A program made the translations under genes and the position numbers. DNA of 64,000 bases from an uncultured Lachnospiraceae bacterium. Lineage in GTDB: Bacteria; Bacillota; Clostridia; Lachnospirales; Lachnospiraceae. The DNA lies in contig CANQEL010000008.1 of assembly GCA_947594855.1 (NCBI GenBank), positions 34,424 through 98,423 on the forward strand. The letters run 5' to 3'. The number at the start of each line of letters is the position of its first letter. Positions within the stretch are counted from its first letter, which is position 1. Below, one piece after another: positions 19,016-27,944 of this stretch. The notes below the pieces were generated by a model. The model was not told the DNA's origin. It was given only the letters and a program-made list of their open reading frames with translations, and did not search any database.

Positions 19016-22000
19016 ATGAGTAAAGTCAGGGTAAGTAATGTGACTGAAAAAGAAAAACAGGAAAAGTTGTTATCGCTTATATTATTTTTTGCAGGTGCAT
19101 TTATAGTGCATATTATATTTGCGGCGGCATATATAGGCTTTAAAACTGATATGGACTGCTTTAATTTCTGGTCGTCGGATGTATTTGAGAACGGATTTTC
19201 CAATTTTTACAGACCTGATGTATTTACAGACTATCCGCCGGGATATATATACATTCTGTATATTATAGGTGCGATTAAGAAGCTTTTTGGAATTACGGTG
19301 CTGACTTCAGGCACGGCAGTTGTTTTGAAAATGCCTGCAATTATATGTGACCTTGTAATTTCTTATATTATATATAAAGTGGGCAGCAAATATACCAGCC
19401 ATGTATACGCTCTGTTGTTTGCAGCGGCATATGCGTTTAATCCGGCAGTGATATTAAATTCATGCACATGGGGACAGGTGGATTCGGTATTCACGTTGTT
19501 TGTAGTGCTTATGTGCTATTTTGTTACCGAAAAAAAACTTCCGGCTGCATATTTTGTATTTGCGGCAGGAATACTTATTAAGCCTCAGTCACTTATATTT
19601 ACGCCTGTACTTATATATGGAATAATCGATCAGGTATTTCTTACGGATTTCTCATTGCAAAAAATGTTTAAACAGCTTGGAATCGGGCTGGCAGCGATAG
19701 CGGTACTTGTACTTGCGGCGGTTCCTTTCGGGCTTCCTAATGTGTTAAAACAATATGTTGAAACTCTGGGACAATATGAGTATGCCTCTGTAAATGCATA
19801 TAACATATGGGCGCTTTTAGGTAAAAACTGGACTGCCCAGGATAAAGTTTTTATGTTTATGCCATACAAGACATGGGGAACCATATTTATAGTCCTTACA
19901 GTTGCAGTATCTGCTTATTACTGTATAAGAAATAAAGAAAATGAAAGTAAATATTATCTTTCGGGAGCATTTATAGTAACGTCTGTATTTATGCTTGCAG
20001 TACGTATGCATGAGCGTTATATATATCCGGCGCTTGCGCTTTTGCTTATTACTGCTGCAGTAAAGAGAAATTACAAGTATGTGCTGGCATTTATATTCCT
20101 GTCAGTTGTTCATTTTATGAATGCATATCACGTATTGTTCTATTATGATCCGGAAACGTATGATTTCAGCAATCCGGTTATATATATTATATCGTTCTTA
20201 AGCGTATCTGCTTTTGTATATTTTGTATATGTATACTGCGGACAGCTTAAATGTAAGCGCGCGTATACTCAGGCTGAGCTTGAGGAGATTAACAGGAATA
20301 AAAGAACGGCAAGAAACAAAAATACCAATGTTTCTAAAAAAACCGCAAACCAGAAAAATAATACAACGGAAAATAAGAAGAACAGAATATTTTCCATAAG
20401 GCCCTCAGAAGTTACACCAAAATGGTCTAAGTGGGACTGGATAATAATGCTTGCAGTTACCTTAATATATGCCTGTATAGCATTTTACAACCTGGGTGAT
20501 TTTGATGCGCCGCAGACGCAATGGTCAAGTGAAACTACGGGTCAGGAAATAACGCTTGATTTTGGAAAAACTACGCATATAGATCATATGTATGCTTACC
20601 TTGGTTCTTATGAAAACAGAAAATTTGAAGTACAGACGTCAGAAGACGGAAATACATGGACACAGCTTGATATAACTGCGGAAGACGACGGCGAGAAATA
20701 TCCCGGAGCTGTTAATATAGGAAGTGTATTCTGCTGGAATAAGATGGATCTGTGTTTTGACTCAAGATATGTTAAATTTATCCAGAAGGATGATAAGGCT
20801 GCGATTATGGAGCTTATGATTTACGGAAATGATGATACGGTAATACTGCCTGACAATACATCGGATTATCCGCAGCTTTTTGATGAGCAGGATATATTTG
20901 ACGGAACCAAAACATATATGAACAGTACGTATTTTGATGAAATATACCATGCGCGTACAGCCTATGAAATGATACATCATATGTATTGTTATGAAAATAC
21001 ACATCCGCCTCTTGGAAAGGCTATAATGGCAATCGGTATAATTATATTTGGAATGTGTCCGTTTGGATGGAGATTTATGGGTACATTATTTGGCGTGCTT
21101 ATGATTCCTGTAATGTATCTTATAGGAAGAAAGCTTACGGGAAAAACGTGGCTTGCTTCTGTCATGGCTATTCTGTTTGCGTTTGATTTTATGCATTTTG
21201 CGCAGACAAGAATTGCAACAATAGATGTATATGTAACAATGTTTGTCATGCTTATGTATTATTTCATGTTATGTTATTATAAGATGAGCTTTAATGATAC
21301 TCCGTTAAAAAAGACATTTGTACCGCTTTTGCTGTCAGGAATATGCATGGGCCTTGGCTGCGCGAGCAAGTGGACAGGAGTATATGCCGGCGCGGGCCTT
21401 GCGGTTGTATTTGCGGCTGTTATGGTAAGAAGATATGGAGAGTACAGGAGTGCTTTGGCAGAGCCTAAAGGGAAAACAGGTAAAATAGAGCACAGCGATG
21501 TAATAAACAATTATAAACTGTATACATTAAAAACACTTGCGTTCTGCCTGATTGCATTTATTGTGATTCCGGGAATAATATATCTGTGTTCATATATACC
21601 ATTTTCTGATGGCGGCAGACATACGGGACTTGTAAGCAGGATGCTTGCAAATCAGCAGTCAATGTATAATTATCATTCTACGCTTGAATCAACGCATGCA
21701 TACCAGTCATCCTGGTATCAGTGGCCTATTATACAGAGACCTATACTGTTTTATCTTGAGTCTGTAACGGATACGCTTAAGTCGGGAATAAGCTCAATGG
21801 GAAATCCGCTTGTATGGTGGGTAGGCATACTTGCATTTTTATATATGATTTATCTGATAATCAGGGATAAAGACAGGGTTGCGCTGTTTTTATTTGTTGG
21901 ATATCTTGCGCAGTATCTGCCATGGATGCTTGTAAGCAGATGTACGTTTATATATCATTATTTCCCAAGTGTGCCGTTTGTTGTTATGATGATAGGCTAT

Positions 22001-22174
22001 AGTATATACAGGATTGCCAGGGATAAAAAAGCCTTTAAGATAGGAGCAGGGGTATATGTGGCGTTGGCAGTATTGTTATTCTTTGCATTTTATCCGGTAT
22101 TATCGGGATATCCGGTAACGCTTGAATATGCAAAACTGCTGAAATGGTTTGACAGCTGGGTGCTTCTTTTCTAA
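19016..22174 (+). CDS. Double GT-C glycosyltransferase: N-terminal mannosyltransferase-like half plus PMT-like half
   Basis: The 1052-residue membrane protein has two multi-pass halves. The first (about 1-405) has an acidic luminal loop (DMDCFNFW, TDYPPGYIY) and a RMHERYIYPAL motif common in polyprenyl-phosphate mannose users. A Lys/Asn-rich cytoplasmic linker follows (about 415-465). A helix and an F5/8-discoidin-like domain come next (about 495-605). The C-terminal half (about 625-1052) resembles protein O-mannosyltransferases: TYFDEIYHAR has the catalytic Asp-Glu, HPPLGK follows, and FIYHYFPS matches the conserved late loop. It probably transfers mannose or a similar sugar to secreted proteins or cell-wall polymers. 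Confidence 0.82.
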   Translation: MSKVRVSNVTEKEKQEKLLSLILFFAGAFIVHIIFAAAYIGFKTDMDCFNFWSSDVFENGFSNFYRPDVFTDYPPGYIYILYIIGAIKKLFGITVLTSGTAVVLKMPAIICDLVISYIIYKVGSKYTSHVYALLFAAAYAFNPAVILNSCTWGQVDSVFTLFVVLMCYFVTEKKLPAAYFVFAAGILIKPQSLIFTPVLIYGIIDQVFLTDFSLQKMFKQLGIGLAAIAVLVLAAVPFGLPNVLKQYVETLGQYEYASVNAYNIWALLGKNWTAQDKVFMFMPYKTWGTIFIVLTVAVSAYYCIRNKENESKYYLSGAFIVTSVFMLAVRMHERYIYPALALLLITAAVKRNYKYVLAFIFLSVVHFMNAYHVLFYYDPETYDFSNPVIYIISFLSVSAFVYFVYVYCGQLKCKRAYTQAELEEINRNKRTARNKNTNVSKKTANQKNNTTENKKNRIFSIRPSEVTPKWSKWDWIIMLAVTLIYACIAFYNLGDFDAPQTQWSSETTGQEITLDFGKTTHIDHMYAYLGSYENRKFEVQTSEDGNTWTQLDITAEDDGEKYPGAVNIGSVFCWNKMDLCFDSRYVKFIQKDDKAAIMELMIYGNDDTVILPDNTSDYPQLFDEQDIFDGTKTYMNSTYFDEIYHARTAYEMIHHMYCYENTHPPLGKAIMAIGIIIFGMCPFGWRFMGTLFGVLMIPVMYLIGRKLTGKTWLASVMAILFAFDFMHFAQTRIATIDVYVTMFVMLMYYFMLCYYKMSFNDTPLKKTFVPLLLSGICMGLGCASKWTGVYAGAGLAVVFAAVMVRRYGEYRSALAEPKGKTGKIEHSDVINNYKLYTLKTLAFCLIAFIVIPGIIYLCSYIPFSDGGRHTGLVSRMLANQQSMYNYHSTLESTHAYQSSWYQWPIIQRPILFYLESVTDTLKSGISSMGNPLVWWVGILAFLYMIYLIIRDKDRVALFLFVGYLAQYLPWMLVSRCTFIYHYFPSVPFVVMMIGYSIYRIARDKKAFKIGAGVYVALAVLLFFAFYPVLSGYPVTLEYAKLLKWFDSWVLLF

Positions 22175-22202
22175 ATATACGGATAAGGGGATAAAGCATT
22201 AT

Positions 22203-23552
22203 ATGAATAGTGACAGTAATAAGTTATCAGAATATTATAATGAGATGTCATGTAATTATAAGCATCTTTCGCTTTTTGAAATTGCGCTTGAATATTATCT
22301 GCTGTATGAAGTGTGGGAAGATGACTTTAATAAATATATTGATATTTCGGAAGAAGAGTGTACTGTTATAAATGATTCCGTTAAAAAGCTTGTATCGGGA
22401 GAATCACTTACAGGCATGATACCTGAGTATAATAATATACGTAAGCGTATTACTGAAAAAATGCAGGTAGTGACCGCATATGTCGACAGGTTTATTGCAT
22501 ATGAGCATGTCATGAACAGGGCAGAAGCGCGCTTTACAATGAGTGAAGAAGAAAGACGTGACTGGCTTGCAGGCTTTGATAAAGATAACTATGTAAAAGA
22601 GCTTATGTACTTTATATTTAAGGATAAAGACAATGCGGAGATTACAGACAGCCTTCATATTGTATTTGAGCAGCTTCCGATGAGAATGGCAAGGTCAAAA
22701 TATATTGATATTATAAAAAGCAGTATAATGCTGTATAAGGATTCGGATAAAGATTCGCTTGACGGATTTTTGTATATGCTACGTACTACTGCAATGATAT
22801 ATGAACCTGAAGGGATGGACAGGTATTTTACGGAATTTGCGGAACTTACGCAGGAGCTTGGGGAAGTTGATTTTACAAATATCAAAAAGGATTATTTTGT
22901 AATACTTCAGGATAAAATCAGTAAAGCGTCAAGGGACCTTAATGATATTTCTGATATATATATGATATATCAGAAGATTATTAACATGTTATATGTATAT
23001 GCGCTTAATGAATCTGCCGGAAATAAAGAAAGTGAAAGCATATGTACAGTGTGTTTTAAGATATTTGAAGTGATATATAACGTATTTACAGGTAAGACGG
23101 AAGATGCTTATGAGGCGGAAAATGTTCTGGCGCAGATTGAAGGTATGCCGGAAAAATATTATGAGAAGCGGATTTCATATGAATCTGTGTTTGATACGCT
23201 GGCAGATGATGACATGGAAAATGAAGATATGGAGAAACTTAGGATTTCAAAGATATTGTTTTCACCGAGTATTTTTGCTGAGATTGAAGAAAATGCCCCA
23301 CAGCCTGTTACCGAAGAATATCTGAATCAGGTGACAGAAGCATTTACAGCTGATATAATGAATGTTATAAAAACATATAACAGACCTTTGGTACGTGCAG
23401 TTATGTCGCTGTCGCTTGCAAGGCTTCCGCTGTTCTTTAACAGCGCGGATGAAATAATGGAATATATTGAAAATTCTTTTAGCAGCTGTACTGATGTGCC
23501 GGAGCTTATTGCGTCTGTCAGGCTTTTGGATGATATTAAGGAGAATTATTGA
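22203..23552 (+). CDS. Unrecognised acidic soluble protein
   Basis: This protein of about 449 residues is not recognised. It is acidic, appears mostly helical, and has no signal peptide or membrane segment. The chosen ATG at 22203 follows AAGGGG; an upstream in-frame codon at 22149 overlaps the preceding gene. The next gene starts in a TGATG overlap, so the two are probably translated together. The position between the glycosyltransferase and the DUF2953-YtfJ genes suggests a spore or envelope context but proves nothing. Confidence 0.75.
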   Translation: MNSDSNKLSEYYNEMSCNYKHLSLFEIALEYYLLYEVWEDDFNKYIDISEEECTVINDSVKKLVSGESLTGMIPEYNNIRKRITEKMQVVTAYVDRFIAYEHVMNRAEARFTMSEEERRDWLAGFDKDNYVKELMYFIFKDKDNAEITDSLHIVFEQLPMRMARSKYIDIIKSSIMLYKDSDKDSLDGFLYMLRTTAMIYEPEGMDRYFTEFAELTQELGEVDFTNIKKDYFVILQDKISKASRDLNDISDIYMIYQKIINMLYVYALNESAGNKESESICTVCFKIFEVIYNVFTGKTEDAYEAENVLAQIEGMPEKYYEKRISYESVFDTLADDDMENEDMEKLRISKILFSPSIFAEIEENAPQPVTEEYLNQVTEAFTADIMNVIKTYNRPLVRAVMSLSLARLPLFFNSADEIMEYIENSFSSCTDVPELIASVRLLDDIKENY

Positions 23553-23890
23553 TGATAGATTGGTATGCAAATCTGTATATGGACAGTGAGACTTCCAAAT
23601 CACCGGAAATGTACAAACAGATAGCAGAAAGCGGTAAATTACATATTACTCCTGTGTATTGTATAGCGATTGCATCAAATGAGGCAAATCTGCTTGACAT
23701 TATATCATCTAACGAATTATATTTTAAACATTATAAAAGAAATACTCTGCATGTTATAGGTATAGCAGCATCATACAAAACGGCTCTGAGGCTTGCTTCT
23801 GATATACTGCTTGAAGTATATAAAAAGACAGATACATTTGATATAAGAAATTTTGTTAAGTCCCAGACCGAACCGGGGTGTGATATTTAA
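23552..23890 (+). CDS. Unrecognised 112-residue protein
   Basis: The ATG at 23552 overlaps the stop of the previous gene and follows AAGGAG. A TTG three bases upstream is an alternative. The product is a small soluble alpha/beta protein with no motif I recognise. A TTG-started membrane protein follows with no gap. It is likely a partner of the upstream unknown protein. Confidence 0.75.
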   Translation: MIDWYANLYMDSETSKSPEMYKQIAESGKLHITPVYCIAIASNEANLLDIISSNELYFKHYKRNTLHVIGIAASYKTALRLASDILLEVYKKTDTFDIRNFVKSQTEPGCDI

Positions 23891-24730
23891 TTGCATATAT
23901 TATTAATAGTTCTGAAAATAACAGGAATTGTCCTGCTTGCAATATTAATATTTCTTGTATGCCTGATGCTTATGGTATTATTTATTCCGCTCCGTTACCG
24001 TGTAAACGCATATTTTGGAGAGGATAACAGAAAGAAAGGCAGACAGGGGGATTACAGTATATCCGTAAAGGCAAAATGGCTTTTGGGTATAGTATCGGCA
24101 GAGTTTATATATCCTGATGAAGGCGGCGGAATAAAGCTGTTTTTTATACCGGTCAGGAAACGAAAAAAAACCAGGAGACGTAAAAAAAGCAGGAAAAGTA
24201 AAGTTAAAGAAAAAAATCTGAATAAACATGAGGTAAAAAGTGAAACCGTATCGGAAAGTCAAACTGTACCGGAAAGCGAAAATAAGCCGGTATCCCGGAT
24301 AAAACGAAAGCATGTAAAGAATAAAAAAACAAAAAAAGACAGAAAAAAACATAAAGGGTTTCAGAGGAATAAAATCAAATCATATTACGGAATCCTTTCT
24401 TCTTCTGAAAACAGAGGAGCTTACAGTTTTATTAAGAAAACCCTTATCAGGCTTATAAAGCACTCGGCGCCGGGAGAAGTTCGCGCAGATATGATTATAG
24501 GGCTTGAAGAACCGTGTAATACGGGCCTTTTGTTTGGAGCGCTCGGAATCGTTATATCTTTTATAAAAGGTAAATATAATATTACGCCTGATTTTTATAA
24601 TAAAAGAGTTGACGGAAGGGTATATATAAAAGGGAAAATAAGATCAGTTATAGTGATATATCATTTGATAAGGATATTTACTAATAGCGATATAAAGAAA
24701 GTAACAGGTCAATTTAAAGCAGTCCGTTGA
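23891..24730 (+). CDS. DUF2953 family membrane protein, YtfI-like
   Basis: The 279-residue protein starts with a TTG that directly follows the previous stop; GGGGTG lies 13 bases upstream. A single N-terminal membrane helix (about 5-30) is followed by a very basic, Lys/Arg-rich middle (about 90-165). The conserved C-terminal part has RADMIIGLEEPCNTGLLFGA, the DUF2953 signature. In Bacillus the same family (YtfI) lies directly before ytfJ, as here, which supports the call. The function is unknown; sporulation is implied by the neighbour. Confidence 0.82.
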   Translation: MHILLIVLKITGIVLLAILIFLVCLMLMVLFIPLRYRVNAYFGEDNRKKGRQGDYSISVKAKWLLGIVSAEFIYPDEGGGIKLFFIPVRKRKKTRRRKKSRKSKVKEKNLNKHEVKSETVSESQTVPESENKPVSRIKRKHVKNKKTKKDRKKHKGFQRNKIKSYYGILSSSENRGAYSFIKKTLIRLIKHSAPGEVRADMIIGLEEPCNTGLLFGALGIVISFIKGKYNITPDFYNKRVDGRVYIKGKIRSVIVIYHLIRIFTNSDIKKVTGQFKAVR

Positions 24731-24758
24731 CAGACGGAAAGAATGGAGGAATAAATTT

Positions 24759-25121
24759 ATGGCAGACAATCAGTTTCAGACAACAGTAGAATCATTATTT
24801 AAAGGAATGGACAGTTTTATTACTACTAAAACAGTGGTAGGAGATTCTATAAGTATGGAAGATGGAACCATTATACTTCCTTTAGTAGATGTATCATTTG
24901 GTGTTGCAGCCGGTGCTTTTGCAAATGAGGATAGTAAAAAGAATAATGGCGGCGGAGGCATGGGAGGAAAAATACAGCCAAGTGCCGTACTTATTATTAA
25001 GGATGGAACATCAAAGCTTGTAAATGTCAAAAATCAGGATGGAATTACCAAGATACTTGATTTGGTTCCTGATGTTATAAACAGGTTTTCAAAGAGCGGT
25101 AATGATAAATCCGAACAGTAA
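24759..25121 (+). CDS. ytfJ: YtfJ/GerW family sporulation protein
   Basis: The 120-residue protein matches the spore protein YtfJ (GerW) family. It has an N-terminal helix, then TTKTVVGDSISMEDGTIILP, VSFGVAAGAF, a Gly-rich stretch and KIQPSAVLIIKDG. In Bacillus this protein is in the forespore and is needed for a normal germination response. GGAGG precedes the ATG. The DUF2953 gene upstream is its usual partner. Confidence 0.92.
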   Translation: MADNQFQTTVESLFKGMDSFITTKTVVGDSISMEDGTIILPLVDVSFGVAAGAFANEDSKKNNGGGGMGGKIQPSAVLIIKDGTSKLVNVKNQDGITKILDLVPDVINRFSKSGNDKSEQ

Positions 25122-25130
25122 AAAAAATAC

Positions 25131-25159
25131 TTGCATTTACGGTTAGTGTTTGTTAAAAT
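25131..25159 (+). promoter_or_regulatory. Sigma-A promoter for rpmB
   Basis: TTGCAT and TAAAAT are separated by 17 bases, 54 bases before the rpmB start. Confidence 0.65.
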
Positions 25160-25213
25160 AGTACTGTTTGTGGCACAAGGTGTGTCAGATAGAGATGTAA
25201 GGAGGTGCTTTAG

Positions 25214-25399
25214 ATGGCAAAATGTGCAATATGTAATAAGGGAGCTCACTTCGGAATCCGTGTAAGCCATTCCCACAGAAGAAATAACCATATGTGGAAA
25301 TCTAATATTAAATCGGTAAGAGTAAAGGTTAATGGCGGAACAAAAAAGATGAATGTGTGTACTGCCTGTCTGCGTTCAGGTAAGGTAGAGAGAGCATAG
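25214..25399 (+). CDS. rpmB: 50S ribosomal protein L28
   Basis: The 61-residue basic protein begins AKCAICNKGAHFG, with a CxxC, and has the L28 signatures VSHSHRRNN and MNVCTACLRSGKV. Both zinc-binding CxxC pairs are present, so this is the zinc-containing form. It has its own promoter and terminator and is a single-gene unit. Confidence 0.97.
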   Translation: MAKCAICNKGAHFGIRVSHSHRRNNHMWKSNIKSVRVKVNGGTKKMNVCTACLRSGKVERA

Positions 25400-25426
25400 T
25401 TCTCATATATCATAATTGACTGAAAG

Positions 25427-25456
25427 AGGGACTGTTGGACCAAACAGTCCCTTTTT
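25427..25456 (+). terminator. Rho-independent terminator after rpmB
   Basis: A 10-base stem, AGGGACTGTT with AACAGTCCCT, is followed by T5. The convergent 46-residue gene may share it. Confidence 0.9.
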
Positions 25457-25465
25457 AAGCATATC

Positions 25466-25606
25466 TTAACATGACGTAAAGAGGTTATATCCCAGGATTA
25501 AGAAAAGGGCAATTAAGCATATGGCGAGGAAGCCGTTTGTAATAAACAGCATGATAATCATTCCGACTGCAATAAAAAAAAACATGAAACCGATAATTTT
25601 TTTCAC
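25466..25606 (-). CDS. 46-residue two-helix membrane protein
   Basis: A GTG start at 25606 follows GGGTGAAC and opens a 46-codon frame ending in TAA. The product starts with two Lys and consists of two hydrophobic stretches split by a short FITNGFLA turn, ending LGYNLFTSC. The N-terminal KKIIGF, the middle turn and the GYNLF end look like a conserved tiny membrane protein I have a sense of in Clostridia, though I cannot name it. The opposite-strand frame here (25521-25715) has no ribosome site and looks like a shadow. Confidence 0.65.
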   Translation of the reverse strand: MKKIIGFMFFFIAVGMIIMLFITNGFLAICLIALFLILGYNLFTSC

Positions 25607-25680
25607 ATATGTTCACCCTAAGCAGTCTGTTTATATAATATATGTACCTGCCCGGTATTTGATTACATTAGCAGAAATAA

Positions 25681-25709
25681 TTGCTTTTTATGTCTTAATA
25701 AGGTATACT
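25681..25709 (+). promoter_or_regulatory. Sigma-A promoter for the Asp23-FakA-RecG operon
   Basis: TTGCTT and TATACT are separated by 17 bases, 32 bases before the Asp23-family start. Confidence 0.7.
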
Positions 25710-25741
25710 GTATAAGAATATACACTTAAGGAGGGTTTGTC

Positions 25742-26098
25742 ATGAAAGGCCGTATGGATACCGATATGGGTAAGATAATAGTAGATACTGATGTTATTGC
25801 AAAATATGCAGGTTCTTCTGCTGTTGAATGTTTTGGTATTGTAGGTATGGCATCAGTTAGTGTCAGGGATGGATTTTCCAAACTTCTTCGTATGGAAAGC
25901 CTTGCGCATGGTGTTGAGGTTACTATAGAGAATAATAAACTAAAAATTAAGATGCATATTATTGCCGCGTATGGCGTAAACATTCCAGCGGTATGTGAGA
26001 ATCTTATAAGTAATGTAAAATACAAGGTTGAAGAATTTACAGGGATGGAAGTAGCTGATATTGTTGTCAGAGTTGAAGGCATAAGGGTTAATGAGTAA
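25742..26098 (+). CDS. Asp23/Gls24 family protein, YloU-like
   Basis: The 118-residue protein has the Asp23 family pattern (KIIVDTDVIAKYAG, ECFGIVGMA, an amphipathic AYGVNIPAVCENL helix, VADIVVRVEGI). In Gram-positives this small protein precedes the fatty acid kinase gene fakA, as here. Its role is envelope-related but poorly defined. GGAGGG precedes the ATG. Confidence 0.93.
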   Translation: MKGRMDTDMGKIIVDTDVIAKYAGSSAVECFGIVGMASVSVRDGFSKLLRMESLAHGVEVTIENNKLKIKMHIIAAYGVNIPAVCENLISNVKYKVEEFTGMEVADIVVRVEGIRVNE

Positions 26099-26124
26099 AA
26101 TTATGTTTGTATGGAGGTCTTTTG

Positions 26125-27921
26125 ATGAATACAATAGATGCCACACTTCTTAAAGAGCTATTTATTGCAGGTTCAGAAGCACTAGAGGCGAAAAAAGAAT
26201 ATGTTAATGAACTTAATGTATTCCCTGTTCCGGACGGTGATACCGGAACTAATATGACAATGACAATTGCATCTGCCGTAAAGGAAGTGAAAGCTTTACA
26301 GGATGATAATATGGAAAGCCTGTGTAAAGCCATTTCTTCCGGTTCATTAAGAGGAGCAAGAGGTAATTCGGGGGTTATTTTATCCCAACTTTTGAGAGGG
26401 TTTACCAGGACAATAAAGGAATACAGTGAAATAGATACGAATATCATTGGCGAAGCATTTGAAAAGGCGGTAAATACAGCCTACAAAGCGGTAATGAAGC
26501 CAAAAGAAGGTACTATTTTAACGGTTGCAAAGGCAGGAGCGGATATGGCGTTATATCTTGCCGATGCAGATATTGATATTGTAACATATATGGAAACCGT
26601 AATAGAACATATGCGGGATGTTTTAAATCAGACGCCTGATATGCTTCCAGTGCTTAAGGAAGCAGGAGTAGTTGATTCAGGCGGCGAGGGACTGCTTACG
26701 ATACTTGAAGGGGCTTTCGTTCTTCTGGAAAAGCGTATTCCAAAGCCTAAGGAAGCGAAGAAACCTGATATAAATAATATAAAAAAGAAAAAAAATGTTG
26801 TAAAGAAACCGGAACCTGCAAAGAAGACTGCAGCAAAGAGCAAGAAACAGGAGAGAAAAGTGTATAGCCCAGCAAAATCAAAGGCAGATATAAGTACTGC
26901 CGACATAAAATTTGGATATTGTACGGAGTTTATTATTGTACTTGAACATGAATTTGACGATATAAAAGAAGAGGAATTAAAGATATTCCTTGAATCAATA
27001 GGAGATTCTATCGTAGTTGTTGCAGATGATGAGATTGTTAAAGTACATGTTCATACCAATATGCCGGGTATTGCCCTTCAGAAGGCTCTTACCTATGGCT
27101 CGCTTTCCAAAATTAAGATTGACAATATGCGTGAAGAACATAATGAGCTTCTTGTTAATGAATCAAAGGAAGAAGCTGTGGAAGAAGCTGCGGAGCAGGC
27201 TGTAGAAGAAACAGTGGAAGAAGCTGTAGAAGAAACTGTAGAAGAGGTGAAAAAAACATTAAAGCCTGCAGGTTTTATTACAATATCTGCAGGAGAAGGC
27301 CTTAGTGAAATATTTGCGGGTCTTGGCGCAGATATTATAATAGAGGGCGGACAGACAATGAACCCCAGCACTGAGGATATGCTTAATGCAATTGACAGTA
27401 TAGATGCCGAAACGATATTTATAATGCCAAATAATTCCAATATTATACTTGCGGCAGAGCAGGCAGGGGAATTGTGTGAAGATAAAAAGATTGTCGTAAT
27501 ACCTTCAAAAACTATTCCGCAGGGTATAATGGCGATGCTCAGCTATATGCCTGCAAGAAATGTGGGAGATAATGAAAAGGCAATGGTTGAAGAAATGAAT
27601 AATGTAAAATCGGGTTCAGTTACTTATTCAATAAGGGATACTGTTATACAGGGCCATGAAATAAAACAGGGCGATATAATGGGAATACAGGATGGAACCA
27701 TAATAAATACCGGTGTGCAGGTAATGGCTACTACTGTTGAGCTTATTAAAAATCTTATTGATGATGATACAGAGCTTGTTACGTTGTATTATGGCAAAGA
27801 TACTACGGAAGATGAGGCAAACATGATTGCCGGCAATATTACAAAAGAGTATCCGGATATAGAAGTTGAGGTTCATTATGGAGGACAGCCGGTATATTAT
27901 TATTATCTGTCAGTTGAATAA
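26125..27921 (+). CDS. fakA: Fatty acid kinase catalytic subunit, DAK2 domain (YloV-like)
   Basis: The 598-residue protein phosphorylates fatty acids held by a FakB partner. The N-terminal DAK2 domain (about 5-205) has the Mg-ATP motif FPVPDGDTGTNM and the SLRGARGNSGVI loop. A Lys/Pro/Ala-rich linker comes next (about 213-258), then a middle domain. A Glu-rich tetrapeptide-repeat linker (from about 349) precedes the C-terminal DegV-like domain. The two linkers have opposite charge and are longer than in typical FakA as I know it. The ATG at 26125 follows GGAGG; a start at 26107 has no site. No FakB gene is in the window. Confidence 0.92.
   Translation: MNTIDATLLKELFIAGSEALEAKKEYVNELNVFPVPDGDTGTNMTMTIASAVKEVKALQDDNMESLCKAISSGSLRGARGNSGVILSQLLRGFTRTIKEYSEIDTNIIGEAFEKAVNTAYKAVMKPKEGTILTVAKAGADMALYLADADIDIVTYMETVIEHMRDVLNQTPDMLPVLKEAGVVDSGGEGLLTILEGAFVLLEKRIPKPKEAKKPDINNIKKKKNVVKKPEPAKKTAAKSKKQERKVYSPAKSKADISTADIKFGYCTEFIIVLEHEFDDIKEEELKIFLESIGDSIVVVADDEIVKVHVHTNMPGIALQKALTYGSLSKIKIDNMREEHNELLVNESKEEAVEEAAEQAVEETVEEAVEETVEEVKKTLKPAGFITISAGEGLSEIFAGLGADIIIEGGQTMNPSTEDMLNAIDSIDAETIFIMPNNSNIILAAEQAGELCEDKKIVVIPSKTIPQGIMAMLSYMPARNVGDNEKAMVEEMNNVKSGSVTYSIRDTVIQGHEIKQGDIMGIQDGTIINTGVQVMATTVELIKNLIDDDTELVTLYYGKDTTEDEANMIAGNITKEYPDIEVEVHYGGQPVYYYYLSVE
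27169..27249 (+). repeat. 12-base imperfect tandem repeat inside fakA
   Basis: Six full 12-base units and one partial encode the tetrapeptide series E-E-A/T-V, with E-Q once and A once in the last place. The run forms the acidic linker before the last FakA domain. Copy number could vary by slippage without a frameshift. Confidence 0.75.
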
Positions 27922-27944
27922 AATAAAGGATACGTGCCTGTTAT

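Noticed and set aside
25521..25715. Plus-strand 64-codon frame
   Set aside because: It has no ribosome site, overlaps the Asp23 promoter and is antisense to the better-supported 46-residue membrane protein.
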